This document shows positions 53,906 through 62,332 of a stretch of DNA of 64,000 bases, piece by piece. The DNA comes from Oceaniglobus roseus (lineage in GTDB: Bacteria; Pseudomonadota; Alphaproteobacteria; Rhodobacterales; Rhodobacteraceae), in the NCBI RefSeq assembly GCF_002869745.1, contig NZ_PNOS01000006.1, positions 1 to 64,000 on the forward strand, read 5' to 3'. Within the stretch, counting starts at the first letter, position 1. Each line of letters opens with the position of its first letter. Position numbers and translations under genes: made by a program. The notes under the pieces were generated by a model. The model ran no database searches. It was given only the letters and a program-made list of their open reading frames with translations, and had not been told where the DNA came from.

Positions 53906-55351
53906 TCAATGCGCTTCCTCGATCGGCAAGGTCATGACCAGGCGGGTGCCCTGGCCTTCCCGGCTGTCGATCCGGAACACGCCACCGATGCTTTCGATCC
54001 GCTCGCGCAGCCCCGCAAGTCCGAGGCCCGAGGCGCTCCGCTTGCCGGGGTCGAAGCCCGGACCGTCGTCCTGCACCGCGATCACGATCTGCGCGGTCTC
54101 CGCCTGCGCGTCGACGCGGACCGGCGCGCCCGGAGCGTGCCGGAACGCGTTCATCAGCCCCTCCTGGACGAAGCGGTAGATGCAGATCAGGAAGGGATGT
54201 GGCACCGAACCCGGGATGACCGGAGCGTGTCGGAAGGCACGCTCCACCGTGACCCCGGTCCGCCGCTCATGGGTGTTGGTGGCGAGGTCCAGGGTCTCCG
54301 TCACGGATTTGCCGTCCAGTTCCGGAAGGGTCAGCCCGCTGCACAGGTCGCGCACGTCGCGCAGCGCCTCTTCAAGGCAGTCCCGCAGGTTCTGCGCCTC
54401 CGGATCGCCCGGCGTCACCCCGGCGCGGCGCATGAGAGAGGTCAGACGCAGGGAGGCCAGGGCCAGCGCCTGCGCCGGCCCGTCATGCAACTCGGCACTC
54501 AGGCGGCGCATGTAGCGCTCGTTGGTTTCGCTCACCCGTTGCGACGCACCCTGGACACGGGTCCTGAGGGCCTGGTTCTGGGCAGAGATGCGCGCCAGTT
54601 CATCCAGCTGCGACTTCAGGCGCCGGGTCTGATCGGCGATCGTACGGCTTCCGGAGCGCACGATCCCGAACAGCGCGAGGAAGGTCGCCAGTGTCACCAG
54701 AGCGACCACGACCCAGGCGCGGGCATGGGCCAGCCGCAGGTCGGCTTCGAGCTCGGTCGCGTTCAGGTAGAATTCCGCCACGGCGATGATTTCACCGGTC
54801 ACGATGGAATGGATCGGGTTGTAGACTTCAAGCAGCGGCATCCCCGACTGGCGTTCCCGCAGGCTCTCGGCCCCCTCAAGCTCGTCGTAGGAGGCATTCA
54901 GCTCGCCACGCCATGCCCGGGCGAGTTCCTCGCTTGGCGGGAAGGTCATGCCGATCAGGTCCGGATCGCTGCTGAAGGCCAGCAACCCGCCGGGACGCCA
55001 GATCTTGACCGAGACGACGCGCTCGGACAGCGGGGCCTGTTCCAGCAGGGCGTTCATGCGGGCGATGGTCTCGGGGGAAAGGCTTTCCTCGTCGACCAGC
55101 TCCTGCGAGAGCGGGGCGATGAAGCTTTCCATGTAGACCGCACTGGAGATCGCCGAATTGCGCACGACCCCGGTCTCGATGCTGCTTCCGACCAGCGTCC
55201 CGATGACCGCCATGCCGACGAGGGTGACGAGACTGCCCGCGATCGCGAACCTGTGGTGCAGCGGACGCGCGGCCCAGCCAAGCCCGCGCGATGGCCGGGG
55301 CTCGGCAGGCCGTCCGATGGAGATGTCCTGATCTGTCGTTGCCACGTGCAT
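53906..55351 (-). CDS. HisKA_3 (NarX-type) sensor histidine kinase
   Basis: The 481-residue membrane kinase has membrane helices at about 34-56 and 212-231 flanking a periplasmic sensor of about 155 residues. A coiled coil follows, then the HisKA_3 H-box with H289 (SAELHDGPAQALAL). The HATPase domain contains FVQEGLMNAFRHA, DDGPGFDP and SGLGLAGLRERI. It pairs with the LuxR-type regulator. The start at 55351 is one choice; an in-frame ATG at 55405 with AAGG upstream would add 18 residues. It is divergent from the small secreted-protein gene and shares a promoter region of about 165-215 bases with it. The signal sensed is unknown. Confidence 0.88.
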   Translation of the reverse strand: MHVATTDQDISIGRPAEPRPSRGLGWAARPLHHRFAIAGSLVTLVGMAVIGTLVGSSIETGVVRNSAISSAVYMESFIAPLSQELVDEESLSPETIARMNALLEQAPLSERVVSVKIWRPGGLLAFSSDPDLIGMTFPPSEELARAWRGELNASYDELEGAESLRERQSGMPLLEVYNPIHSIVTGEIIAVAEFYLNATELEADLRLAHARAWVVVALVTLATFLALFGIVRSGSRTIADQTRRLKSQLDELARISAQNQALRTRVQGASQRVSETNERYMRRLSAELHDGPAQALALASLRLTSLMRRAGVTPGDPEAQNLRDCLEEALRDVRDLCSGLTLPELDGKSVTETLDLATNTHERRTGVTVERAFRHAPVIPGSVPHPFLICIYRFVQEGLMNAFRHAPGAPVRVDAQAETAQIVIAVQDDGPGFDPGKRSASGLGLAGLRERIESIGGVFRIDSREGQGTRLVMTLPIEEAH

Positions 55352-55567
55352 CGCCCGGTTGTCCGGATCATCAGGCTGCGGCGCGCGCACAAAATCAAGC
55401 CACATCGGACCTTGGTCCGAAGCCGGCGTGGACCAGGGTCGGAACGGATCCTGCCGGAAGTCCGGGGTGACGCGGCAGGGGTCCGGCCTACGTCGACCGG
55501 GACGGCGCCGCGGTGGCAGTGTGAGGCAGCCCGGGCAAGAGCGCCCCGGCCCCAACCGGAGAAACCA

Positions 55568-55885
55568 ATGATGATCACACTGAAGAAAGCCGGGCTCGCC
55601 GCCGCCATCCTGACCGCCTTCGCCCTCGCGACGCCCCCCCTCGCGGCGCAGGCCGTCCAGAAATCCGCGCCTTTCGGGTTCGACCTGTCCAGGGACGGAG
55701 CGCAGATCCTGCAGGTCCGCCGCGGCCGCGGTGCCGACGACGGCGCGGGCCACGACGCGGGTGACGACAAGGGCGGCCGCCGCGGCGGCAAGGGCCGCGG
55801 CGCAGACGATGCCCGCGGCGACGACAGGGGCGGCCGCGATGGCGGCAAGGGTCGCGGTGGCGACGACGGCGCCAATCACACCTGA
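55568..55885 (+). CDS. Small secreted Asp/Arg/Gly-rich protein
   Basis: The 105-residue protein has a clear signal peptide (about 1-29, ending PPLAAQA). Residues 50-105 are almost only Gly, Asp, Arg and Lys, with near-repeats GGKGRGADD and GGKGRGGDD. The mixed charge suggests a disordered or metal/polyanion-binding tail, but no family is recognised. CCGGAGAAACC precedes the ATG pair. It is divergent from the HisKA_3 kinase gene, so it may be a target of that two-component system. Confidence 0.65.
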   Translation: MMITLKKAGLAAAILTAFALATPPLAAQAVQKSAPFGFDLSRDGAQILQVRRGRGADDGAGHDAGDDKGGRRGGKGRGADDARGDDRGGRDGGKGRGGDDGANHT

Positions 55886-56201
55886 GTCGCCCGAACATCC
55901 CCGCCCGCATGGAGGTCCAGCCGGGCGGGGGTCTGCCTTCCGTCGACATCTTGCGCCGTCGCCGCGAATGCCCGACGGGGCCGCGCGGGGTGAGGCGCAA
56001 AGAGGGCAAATGCGACACTCGTCTAGCGAGAGTGTGTCGGGAAGATGGCATCGTCGGCGCAGCGGAAACAGAAGCCAAGTGCCTGCTTTTCATGGCTCAA
56101 CGGGATTTGTCTCTGAACCTGAACTATCGGTCAGGTTGTGCGGTCTGGGGGAAATGTGCTCAATTGCCTGCATGACGCATCACCCAACGGCAGGACAAAG
56201 A

Positions 56202-56564
56202 ATGGCACATCCAATTGACGTTTCCGTCGGCAAACGCATCCGTCACCGCCGCTGGATTGTCGGCGTGACCCAGCAGGAACTGGCCGACCAGGTCGGGATC
56301 CGGTTCCAGCAGATCCAGAAGTACGAGACCGGGAAGAACCGGGTCAGCGCATCGCGTCTCTGGGAAATCGCCTCGGTCCTTGGTGTTCCCGTCAGCTTCT
56401 TCTTCGAAGGTGCCGACGCGGGCGGCGCGGCTTCCATGCCCTGCGCAAGCGACTGCCTTGCCAAGGATGAAACGTCGCAGCTGGTCCGCAGCTACAACGC
56501 GATACCGCAGGCGCAGCGGCAGCAACTGCTGAAGCTGGCGAAGGTTCTCGGCGCGGCGGCATGA
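56202..56564 (+). CDS. XRE-family helix-turn-helix regulator
   Basis: The 120-residue DNA-binding protein has an HTH at about residues 10-65 (KRIRHRRWIVGVTQQELADQ, then IRFQQIQKYETGKNRVSASR) and LGVPVSFFFEG, a pattern repeated in many alphaproteobacterial XRE regulators. The C-terminal helix (NAIPQAQRQQLLKLAKVL) probably dimerises. The ATG at 56202 is preferred; one at 56172 would add 10 residues. It lies upstream of the diguanylate cyclase gene on the same strand with a 254-base gap that holds no gene. Confidence 0.88.
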   Translation: MAHPIDVSVGKRIRHRRWIVGVTQQELADQVGIRFQQIQKYETGKNRVSASRLWEIASVLGVPVSFFFEGADAGGAASMPCASDCLAKDETSQLVRSYNAIPQAQRQQLLKLAKVLGAAA

Positions 56565-56818
56565 CGGCAGCCACCGCGCCGGAGATCGGCGCCGGTTCGG
56601 CCGGGGCGGCGACGGATCGCGAAGGTTCCTGGACTGCGCATCTTACACTCGCCACAATTCGACATTATTTCGAGCGAAGACCCGACGAAGCGCGGGCGGC
56701 AGGCAGCGGCCATTATCGCGGTGATCCATGCGATCCGACCGCGCTGCGGCGCCGGACCGGGGCACGGGTCCGGATGTGAGACGGTGACCGTCGTTACCGC
56801 AAAAGACTTAGGTGTTTC

Positions 56819-57832
56819 ATGGGTATGAACGATCTCAAGCTGAACGACGAAGCGGGGCGCCTGCGCGCGCTCATGCGGTACTCCGTGCTGGACACGCCGC
56901 CGGAGGAGAAATTCGAATCCATCGTGGAACTGGTCAAGCAGACCCTGAACGTCCCGATGTGCGCCGTGACCTTCATCGACCGCGACCGCCAGTGGATCAA
57001 GGCGGAGCGCGGCGTGGGCGGACGCGAAATGCCGCGCAGCCTGTCGTTCTGCAGTCACGCGATCAAGCGGGCCGAGCCGTTCGTCGTCCCGGATGCGACG
57101 ACGCATCCGCTGTTCAGCGACAACGCGCTGGTCACGGGCGCCCCCTTCATCCGCAGCTACCTCGGGATTCCGCTCCAGACCTCCGACGGCTACCAGATCG
57201 GCAGCCTTTGCGTGATCGACACCCGCCCGCGTGAATTCGCCGAGGCCGAGATCGCCCTGCTGTCGCGCTTCGCGAGCCTGGTGGTCGAGAACCTCGAGTT
57301 GCGGATGATCGCGACCACGGATGCGCTGACGGGTCTGCGCACGCGGCGGGACTGGCAGGAACAGGTCCGCCGCGAGATCGCGCTGAGCGCGCGCAGCGGC
57401 CGCCCGCTGTCCGTCGCGATCATGGACATCGACCACTTCAAGGCCGTCAACGATACCTATGGCCACAGGACGGGAGACCTGCTCCTGTCCGAGGTCGCCA
57501 GGGTCCTGCTGAACCGCCTCAGGGCAACGGACCTTGTCGGCCGGCTCGGGGGCGAGGAATTCGCCGTGGCGCTGCCCGAGACGACTGCGGACGAGGCGCG
57601 GGAGGTCGTCGAGCGTGTGCGGCTTGCCGTCGCCCGGATCGAGACGTCGTCGCCCGAAGCGCCGACCGTCCGCTGCACGATCAGCGGCGGCATTGCCCAG
57701 CTCCAGGACGGCGAAACGCTGGATGCCCTGTGCAACCGGGCCGACCATGCGCTCTACACCGCGAAGGGGGACGGGCGGAACCGGCTCGCCTGCGCGTTGC
57801 CTCAGGGCAGGACGAAGGAAATCTGCACCTGA
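56819..57832 (+). CDS. GAF-GGDEF diguanylate cyclase
   Basis: This 337-residue cytoplasmic enzyme should make cyclic di-GMP from two GTP. It has an N-terminal GAF domain (about 25-160; MCAVTFIDRDRQWIKAERGV) and a GGDEF domain (about 170-330) with active-site GGEEF (244-248). An inhibitory I-site RxxD (RATD, 235-238) is spaced exactly five residues before it, so product inhibition is expected. MDIDHFKAVNDTYGH is intact. Its last 31 bases overlap the convergent end of the cellulose operon, whose synthase is of the c-di-GMP-activated kind, so a functional link is likely. Confidence 0.92.
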   Translation: MGMNDLKLNDEAGRLRALMRYSVLDTPPEEKFESIVELVKQTLNVPMCAVTFIDRDRQWIKAERGVGGREMPRSLSFCSHAIKRAEPFVVPDATTHPLFSDNALVTGAPFIRSYLGIPLQTSDGYQIGSLCVIDTRPREFAEAEIALLSRFASLVVENLELRMIATTDALTGLRTRRDWQEQVRREIALSARSGRPLSVAIMDIDHFKAVNDTYGHRTGDLLLSEVARVLLNRLRATDLVGRLGGEEFAVALPETTADEAREVVERVRLAVARIETSSPEAPTVRCTISGGIAQLQDGETLDALCNRADHALYTAKGDGRNRLACALPQGRTKEICT

Positions 57833-58854
57833 ACGCCGCTGCTGTCGAAGAAGTCGACGGTCGACCTGTTGGTGCTGAAGGACACGTTCAAAAGGACGTT
57901 CTCGCGGATCTCGTAAAGTGCGTTCAGTCCGAGGGCGAGGTCGCGCCGCACCAGCCCGAGAAACGGTGAGGGCGCGCTGCGCGCCACAGACAGTCCGAGT
58001 CCGGCGACATGGCCCGCCATGTTCCACCGCGCCTCGGCACTGAAGGCGGCGTCCATGCCGCTGGTCCCCTGGGGCGGTTCGCTGAGGGTCAGTTTCAGGC
58101 GGCTTGCCATCCCGTCGCCCGCCGAGTCGAGCCCGACCGACACGAAGGAGCCCGAGACGTCCGCCCCGAGGGCCCGCCCGAAGCCGAGCGTCACCTCGTG
58201 CGCCGTCCCCCCGGTCTGAAACAGCTGCGAGACGGAAAGCTCGGCTTCGCGCCGGAACCGGTCGGTGATGTCCCGGTCGATCCGGGTCTGCCGCAGGCAC
58301 AGGTCGGCGAAGCTCCACCCGGTCACATGGTTGCGCGAGCAGAGCGTCAGACGTCCTTCCGTCCGCGTCAGTTCGGATCGCGGTGCGTGCGACGCTTCGG
58401 CCTGCGCCCTGAGTTCGACATAGCGTCCCTGGCTCCAGCCGAGCCGCACCTGTCCCTCGTACCCGATTCCGGCGGCCAGCCCGCCCCGGGCCAGCCTGTC
58501 CTCGTTGACCTGGAAGATCAGGCCGCCGAGGTTCAGCGTGCGGTTCTCGGCGCCGCCGTTCATGTTCGGATCCCAGGTGAGCAGCGGATAGACCGCGTGG
58601 CGGCGAAGCAGGACTTCAGGTCCGGACCTGTCGAGGTAGAAGCCCTGCCGCAGAAGCAGTGCCTTGAGGTCCTGCGCGATGCCGATCTTCTCCGGCTCCG
58701 GGCTCAGACCCCGGGCGAGGGAGAAGGTGCGCAGCCGCTCGGACACGACCAGCTGCATGGAGCTGCGCAGGTCGTCCGGCGTCTGCTGCGCCCGCAGCGG
58801 GCATGCCAGCAGCGCGACGCATGCCAGCGCCGCGAGACCGAGCCTAGTCGGCAT
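57802..58854 (-). CDS. Outer-membrane beta-barrel protein of the cellulose operon
   Basis: The 350-residue protein has a signal peptide (about 1-22, LLACPLRAQ) and a C-terminal half of alternating, aromatic-rich strands ending in VQVQISFVLP, as outer-membrane barrels do. It is the last gene of the bcs operon; its ATG overlaps the lipoprotein gene by 11 bases. I infer that it forms the outer-membrane pore for the polymer, taking the place of the BcsC barrel. No named family was recognised. Confidence 0.65.
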   Translation of the reverse strand: MPTRLGLAALACVALLACPLRAQQTPDDLRSSMQLVVSERLRTFSLARGLSPEPEKIGIAQDLKALLLRQGFYLDRSGPEVLLRRHAVYPLLTWDPNMNGGAENRTLNLGGLIFQVNEDRLARGGLAAGIGYEGQVRLGWSQGRYVELRAQAEASHAPRSELTRTEGRLTLCSRNHVTGWSFADLCLRQTRIDRDITDRFRREAELSVSQLFQTGGTAHEVTLGFGRALGADVSGSFVSVGLDSAGDGMASRLKLTLSEPPQGTSGMDAAFSAEARWNMAGHVAGLGLSVARSAPSPFLGLVRRDLALGLNALYEIRENVLLNVSFSTNRSTVDFFDSSGVQVQISFVLP

Positions 58855-59737
58855 AGTTCAGCTGGCTGCCCCAGAACACGCCGTCCGCGGTGAACCGGTC
58901 GCCGATGCCGCCGACGGTGAACAGGCCCGAGGTCGTCATGTTCTCGACCAGCCGCGAAAGCCCCGCGGCGTCGCCGTTGAGGTTGCCCCGCAGGAGGCCG
59001 TCGGATGTCAGGATCTCGCCGGTGTCGCCCGATCTCGTGCTGACCGTGACAGGACCGCCGAAGGTGCCCGTGACGACATTCAGCGGGATCGAGGCCGCCG
59101 TCAGCTCGGTTTCGATGTCCGACCCGCCGGTCGGATCGAACGGCGTGCGAAGGTTGATCGAGACCGACTGCTTGTCGAAGTCCACGACCATGTTCTGCAA
59201 CTCGCCGACGCCACGCTGGAGGGCGCCGCCATCGACCCTGGCATAGACCTCGGCCGCGCCGCGGAAGAAGAACTCGCCCTTGGCGATCAGGTTGCCGCGG
59301 GAATCCACGTTCTCGAAGGGGCCCTGGTCGGCCGTCAGGCGCAGCACGCGGACCACCCGCTCTCCGTTGACGGTCGCGGCCACCTGGGCGATCACCTCGA
59401 TCTCCATGTTGTCGAGATAGCGCTGTTCGGTCTGCGCGATCAGGTTGCGGTACCCGGCGGGACTGTCGGGATTCGCGTCCTCGAACTGGGCGAGGATTGC
59501 CCGGTCACCGGGGGTTGTCGCATTGTCGATCCGCGCCCGCGTGAAGCCGTTGTGCTGGGTGGTGTAGCCTTCGATCCCGGGCGTCTCGATCTCCTGGCCG
59601 ACCGGGGGAGCGACGGTCGCCGGGCCCGAACCGGAACAGGCCGCGAGAGTGACCAGGGCGACAGGCACGAGCCCCGGCAGGCGGCGCCGGGTGGGGGAGG
59701 GCAGGCGAAGGCATGTCATGTCAGGGCTGGCTTTCAT
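58844..59737 (-). CDS. Lipoprotein of the cellulose operon
   Basis: The 297-residue protein has a lipobox LAAC (C34) after a basic and hydrophobic N-terminus, so it is probably anchored in the outer membrane. The body is rich in beta-strand-like sequence and Gly/Thr (VVTGTFGGPVTVSTRSGD), resembling transferrin-binding-like barrels only loosely. A GAAGG site precedes the ATG at 59737. An ATG at 59719 just after the TPR gene stop is the alternative. Its function in cellulose export or anchoring is inferred from the operon. Confidence 0.65.
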   Translation of the reverse strand: MKASPDMTCLRLPSPTRRRLPGLVPVALVTLAACSGSGPATVAPPVGQEIETPGIEGYTTQHNGFTRARIDNATTPGDRAILAQFEDANPDSPAGYRNLIAQTEQRYLDNMEIEVIAQVAATVNGERVVRVLRLTADQGPFENVDSRGNLIAKGEFFFRGAAEVYARVDGGALQRGVGELQNMVVDFDKQSVSINLRTPFDPTGGSDIETELTAASIPLNVVTGTFGGPVTVSTRSGDTGEILTSDGLLRGNLNGDAAGLSRLVENMTTSGLFTVGGIGDRFTADGVFWGSQLNYAD

Positions 59738-61226
59738 CCAGGGCCTTCAGGGCCGCGCGGGTTTCGGGGGTCGAGAGGGCGTTGTGCAGGGCCATGATCT
59801 GGTCCCGTGCCGCGACATAGTCCTTGAGGTTGAGGTAGGCGTAGCCGCGCAGCAGCGCGAGATCCCTCGGCAGGCTTCCGTCCAGTTGCTCGAGCGCGTC
59901 GAAGTAGTCGATCGCACGGCGGTAGTCCCCGGCCTGGTAGGCTGCGACGCCCCGCTGGTTCAGGATGATGGATTCGATCTCGCGGCGCTGCTTCAGGGTC
60001 AGGTCGGTCGAGGCCGCGATCTGGGAGGCGTCGTCGGTCATGTCGAGCTTGAGGAACGAAAGCGCCATCCCGAACCTTGCGTCGCGGCTCACGGTCGCGC
60101 CGAGACCGCCCTGAGCGGCGGCGGAGAAATAGGCCAGCGCCTCCAGCGGGCGTTCCTGGTTGTAGGCGCACCAGGCGCGCTCGTAGGCGATGTCGAGCGA
60201 GCGGGGCCGCGCCGAGCGGGCGAGACATTCGCGATAGTTGCCGACCTGCGCCGCGGACCGGGTGCTGCTCACCCTGCCGTCACCGCTTCGCGGCAGGCGG
60301 CTGAGGTTCGGCGGCGAATAGGACCTGAGGGCGGTGTTGGCCTGGCGGGGAGGTTCGGCGGTCGCGGCCGCCCGCGGCGCGCTTCGCGTCTTCGGCGCCG
60401 GTGCCGGGGCGGGCGCGGGTGCGGGGGCAGGGGCCGGAGCCGCGGCAGGCGCCGTGGTCCGCGGTTTCGTCGCGGGGGTCGAGGGCTGGGGCGCGCGCCC
60501 GCGCCCGGCGAGAAGGCGCCGTTCGAGCGTGTCGAAGACGCCGGCCTGCGAGGCGAAGCGCTGCTTCGCCGTGTCGATCAGCGCGGAGAGCTGCGCGTCG
60601 CTCGCGACCGGTTCCGCCTTCTCGATGGTGGCCACGATCTCGGGCACGTTGGTGCAGGTGCCGACGATCTGGCGGTAGGCGGCGAGCGCGCCGTTGGAGT
60701 TGCCGCTGTCGGCCTGAAGCTCGGCCAGGTTCCAGGCGTTGTTGATCCGGTCGCAGCGCAGCAGGGCCGGGGTCTGCGATGCTGCCCGCACGGCACCGGC
60801 GGCATCGCGCGTCTCGACCGCGCGATCCAGCGCAGCCTGTCCCTCGGCAAGGTCCAGCTGCCGCTGAAGATCGGGCGGCACCTTCCACGACGGATAGCGC
60901 GACTGGGTCTCCTGAAGAAGACGGCGGGCCCCGTCCAGGTCGTTGCGCGCGATGCGCGCGTAGATGTCGGCGATCTCGGTGGTGGGGCCGGTCTTCAGCA
61001 GTTCCGACAGGTCCGCGGGCGGGGTCCAGCCCGGGAACTCCATCCGCAGCCGGCGCAGCTCGGCCTGTACCGCCGCGGTCTCGTCCTGCTCGATGTAGAA
61101 TCGCAGGGCCCGCAGGTCATCGGGGCTGGGCGTCGTCTGGGCCGACGACGCCGAGGCCAGCGAAAGGCCGGCCAGCAGCACGCAGGCGGGAACGAGGGAG
61201 TGCAGTCGGCGGACGGTTCTGTTCAT
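59721..61226 (-). CDS. Periplasmic TPR-like protein of the cellulose operon (BcsC-like part)
   Basis: The 501-residue protein has a signal peptide (about 1-29), an N-terminal TPR-like helical domain (about 35-240) and an Ala/Pro linker (about 245-290). A second TPR-like domain (about 350-495) contains IAYERAWCAYNQERPLEALA and RGVAAYQAGDYRRAIDYFDA. BcsC proteins join periplasmic TPRs to an outer-membrane barrel; here the TPR part ends without a barrel. Its ATG overlaps the bcsZ stop in ATGA. Confidence 0.75.
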   Translation of the reverse strand: MNRTVRRLHSLVPACVLLAGLSLASASSAQTTPSPDDLRALRFYIEQDETAAVQAELRRLRMEFPGWTPPADLSELLKTGPTTEIADIYARIARNDLDGARRLLQETQSRYPSWKVPPDLQRQLDLAEGQAALDRAVETRDAAGAVRAASQTPALLRCDRINNAWNLAELQADSGNSNGALAAYRQIVGTCTNVPEIVATIEKAEPVASDAQLSALIDTAKQRFASQAGVFDTLERRLLAGRGRAPQPSTPATKPRTTAPAAAPAPAPAPAPAPAPAPKTRSAPRAAATAEPPRQANTALRSYSPPNLSRLPRSGDGRVSSTRSAAQVGNYRECLARSARPRSLDIAYERAWCAYNQERPLEALAYFSAAAQGGLGATVSRDARFGMALSFLKLDMTDDASQIAASTDLTLKQRREIESIILNQRGVAAYQAGDYRRAIDYFDALEQLDGSLPRDLALLRGYAYLNLKDYVAARDQIMALHNALSTPETRAALKALDESQP

Positions 61227-62332
61227 ATCGGTACACATTCGGGCACGGAAAGGATCTGTGCGATCAGGGTCATCAGATGCAGCGTTGCCGGGTAATACGG
61301 CTGGTTGGCGGTACGGTACAACGGTATCGGCGCGCCCGACCTGTTGCTCTCGGCGCATTGGACAAGCGCGGCGACCGCGCCATAGCCGACGTCCGCGCTG
61401 GTTTCGATCACCTTCCCGGTGTCGGTGTCCATGACGATGGGGTACTGTCCAAGCGAAAGTCCGCCACCGGTCTCGGCCTCGCGGTAGGCCTGCGCCTGCC
61501 GGGCGACGGCCGGGTGGGACGCGCTTCCCGACCAGCAGAGGAACAGCGGCACGCGCACCGCCTCATAGCCGTTGCGACCCGACATCCCCTCGGCGGGGCC
61601 GGTTCCGCCCGGGCCGATCTGCACCCAGTCCGGCACCAGGCCGCCCGCGGCGATTTCGGCCATCAGCGCCTCGCCGTCGGTGGCGCAGGTCGCGAGCGCG
61701 CTCTGCCCCGTGGCCCGGGCGACCTCGCGCATGGCGAGGGGCATGTAGTAGGAGGGGTTGATGATCTGTCCGCCCTCGCGGTCGAACCCCTCGGCGGCGG
61801 GCGTCAGCAGCATCCGTCCGGATCCGTCCGGCGCCGCGACGACGCAGGTCGACACGAGGTCGGCCGCGATGGCGCTCGCCCGGTCGAGCAGGTCCGCACG
61901 CTGCTCGCGCTGCGCCCGGATCACCAGCCCCCAGGCATAGAAGAGGTCGCCGTCGGCCGCGTTGTTGCGGTCGGGCACCCGGCCCGAGCCGCTGGGCAGC
62001 CAGCGCCAGGCGAGCAGGGCATCCGAACGGATCGCAAGGTTGCGCTCGGTCCAGTCGTGGATGAGATCGAAGGCCGCGGCATCACCGAAGGTCGCGGCCA
62101 TCAGAAGCCCGTACCCCTGGCTTTCGGAGTGGCTTGCCCCCTGTTGCAGCTTGTCGATCACGCGACCGCTTTCGTCGAGGAACGCCGCCTTCCACGCGGA
62201 CCACGGCGCGGCCAGGGGATTGCGCGGCCCGGACAGGGCCGCCGTTCCCTGCTGCGCCCGGGCGAGGCCGGGCAGGAGCGACGCGGCAAGCCCCGAGGCG
62301 GCGATCCCGCCCATCAGTGAGCGTCTGTTCAT
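61223..62332 (-). CDS. bcsZ: Endoglucanase of glycoside hydrolase family 8 (BcsZ)
   Basis: The 369-residue periplasmic cellulase is associated with cellulose synthesis. It has a Tat/Sec-type signal peptide (about 1-26, ending GLARAQ). GH8 marks are the proton-donor Glu at about E70 (ASHSESQGYG) and the Asp pair in NNAADGDLFYAWGL (D127/D129). Proteins of this kind trim or untangle nascent glucan. It overlaps bcsB by ATGA and the TPR gene by ATGA, so the operon is coupled throughout. The frame extends to 63175 only as a shadow of bcsB. Confidence 0.9.
   Translation of the reverse strand: MNRRSLMGGIAASGLAASLLPGLARAQQGTAALSGPRNPLAAPWSAWKAAFLDESGRVIDKLQQGASHSESQGYGLLMAATFGDAAAFDLIHDWTERNLAIRSDALLAWRWLPSGSGRVPDRNNAADGDLFYAWGLVIRAQREQRADLLDRASAIAADLVSTCVVAAPDGSGRMLLTPAAEGFDREGGQIINPSYYMPLAMREVARATGQSALATCATDGEALMAEIAAGGLVPDWVQIGPGGTGPAEGMSGRNGYEAVRVPLFLCWSGSASHPAVARQAQAYREAETGGGLSLGQYPIVMDTDTGKVIETSADVGYGAVAALVQCAESNRSGAPIPLYRTANQPYYPATLHLMTLIAQILSVPECVPI

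Noticed and set aside
53909-55885. 658-codon plus-strand open frame ending in the small secreted protein
   Set aside because: Most of it is antisense to the HisKA_3 kinase. Only the last 105 codons, with their own ribosome-binding site and signal peptide, are accepted (55568-55885).
56561-56779. 72-codon open frame after the XRE regulator
   Set aside because: It overlaps the regulator end by ATGA, but the sequence is Arg/Gly/Ala-rich without motifs. A real coupled gene cannot be fully excluded, but the support is too thin.
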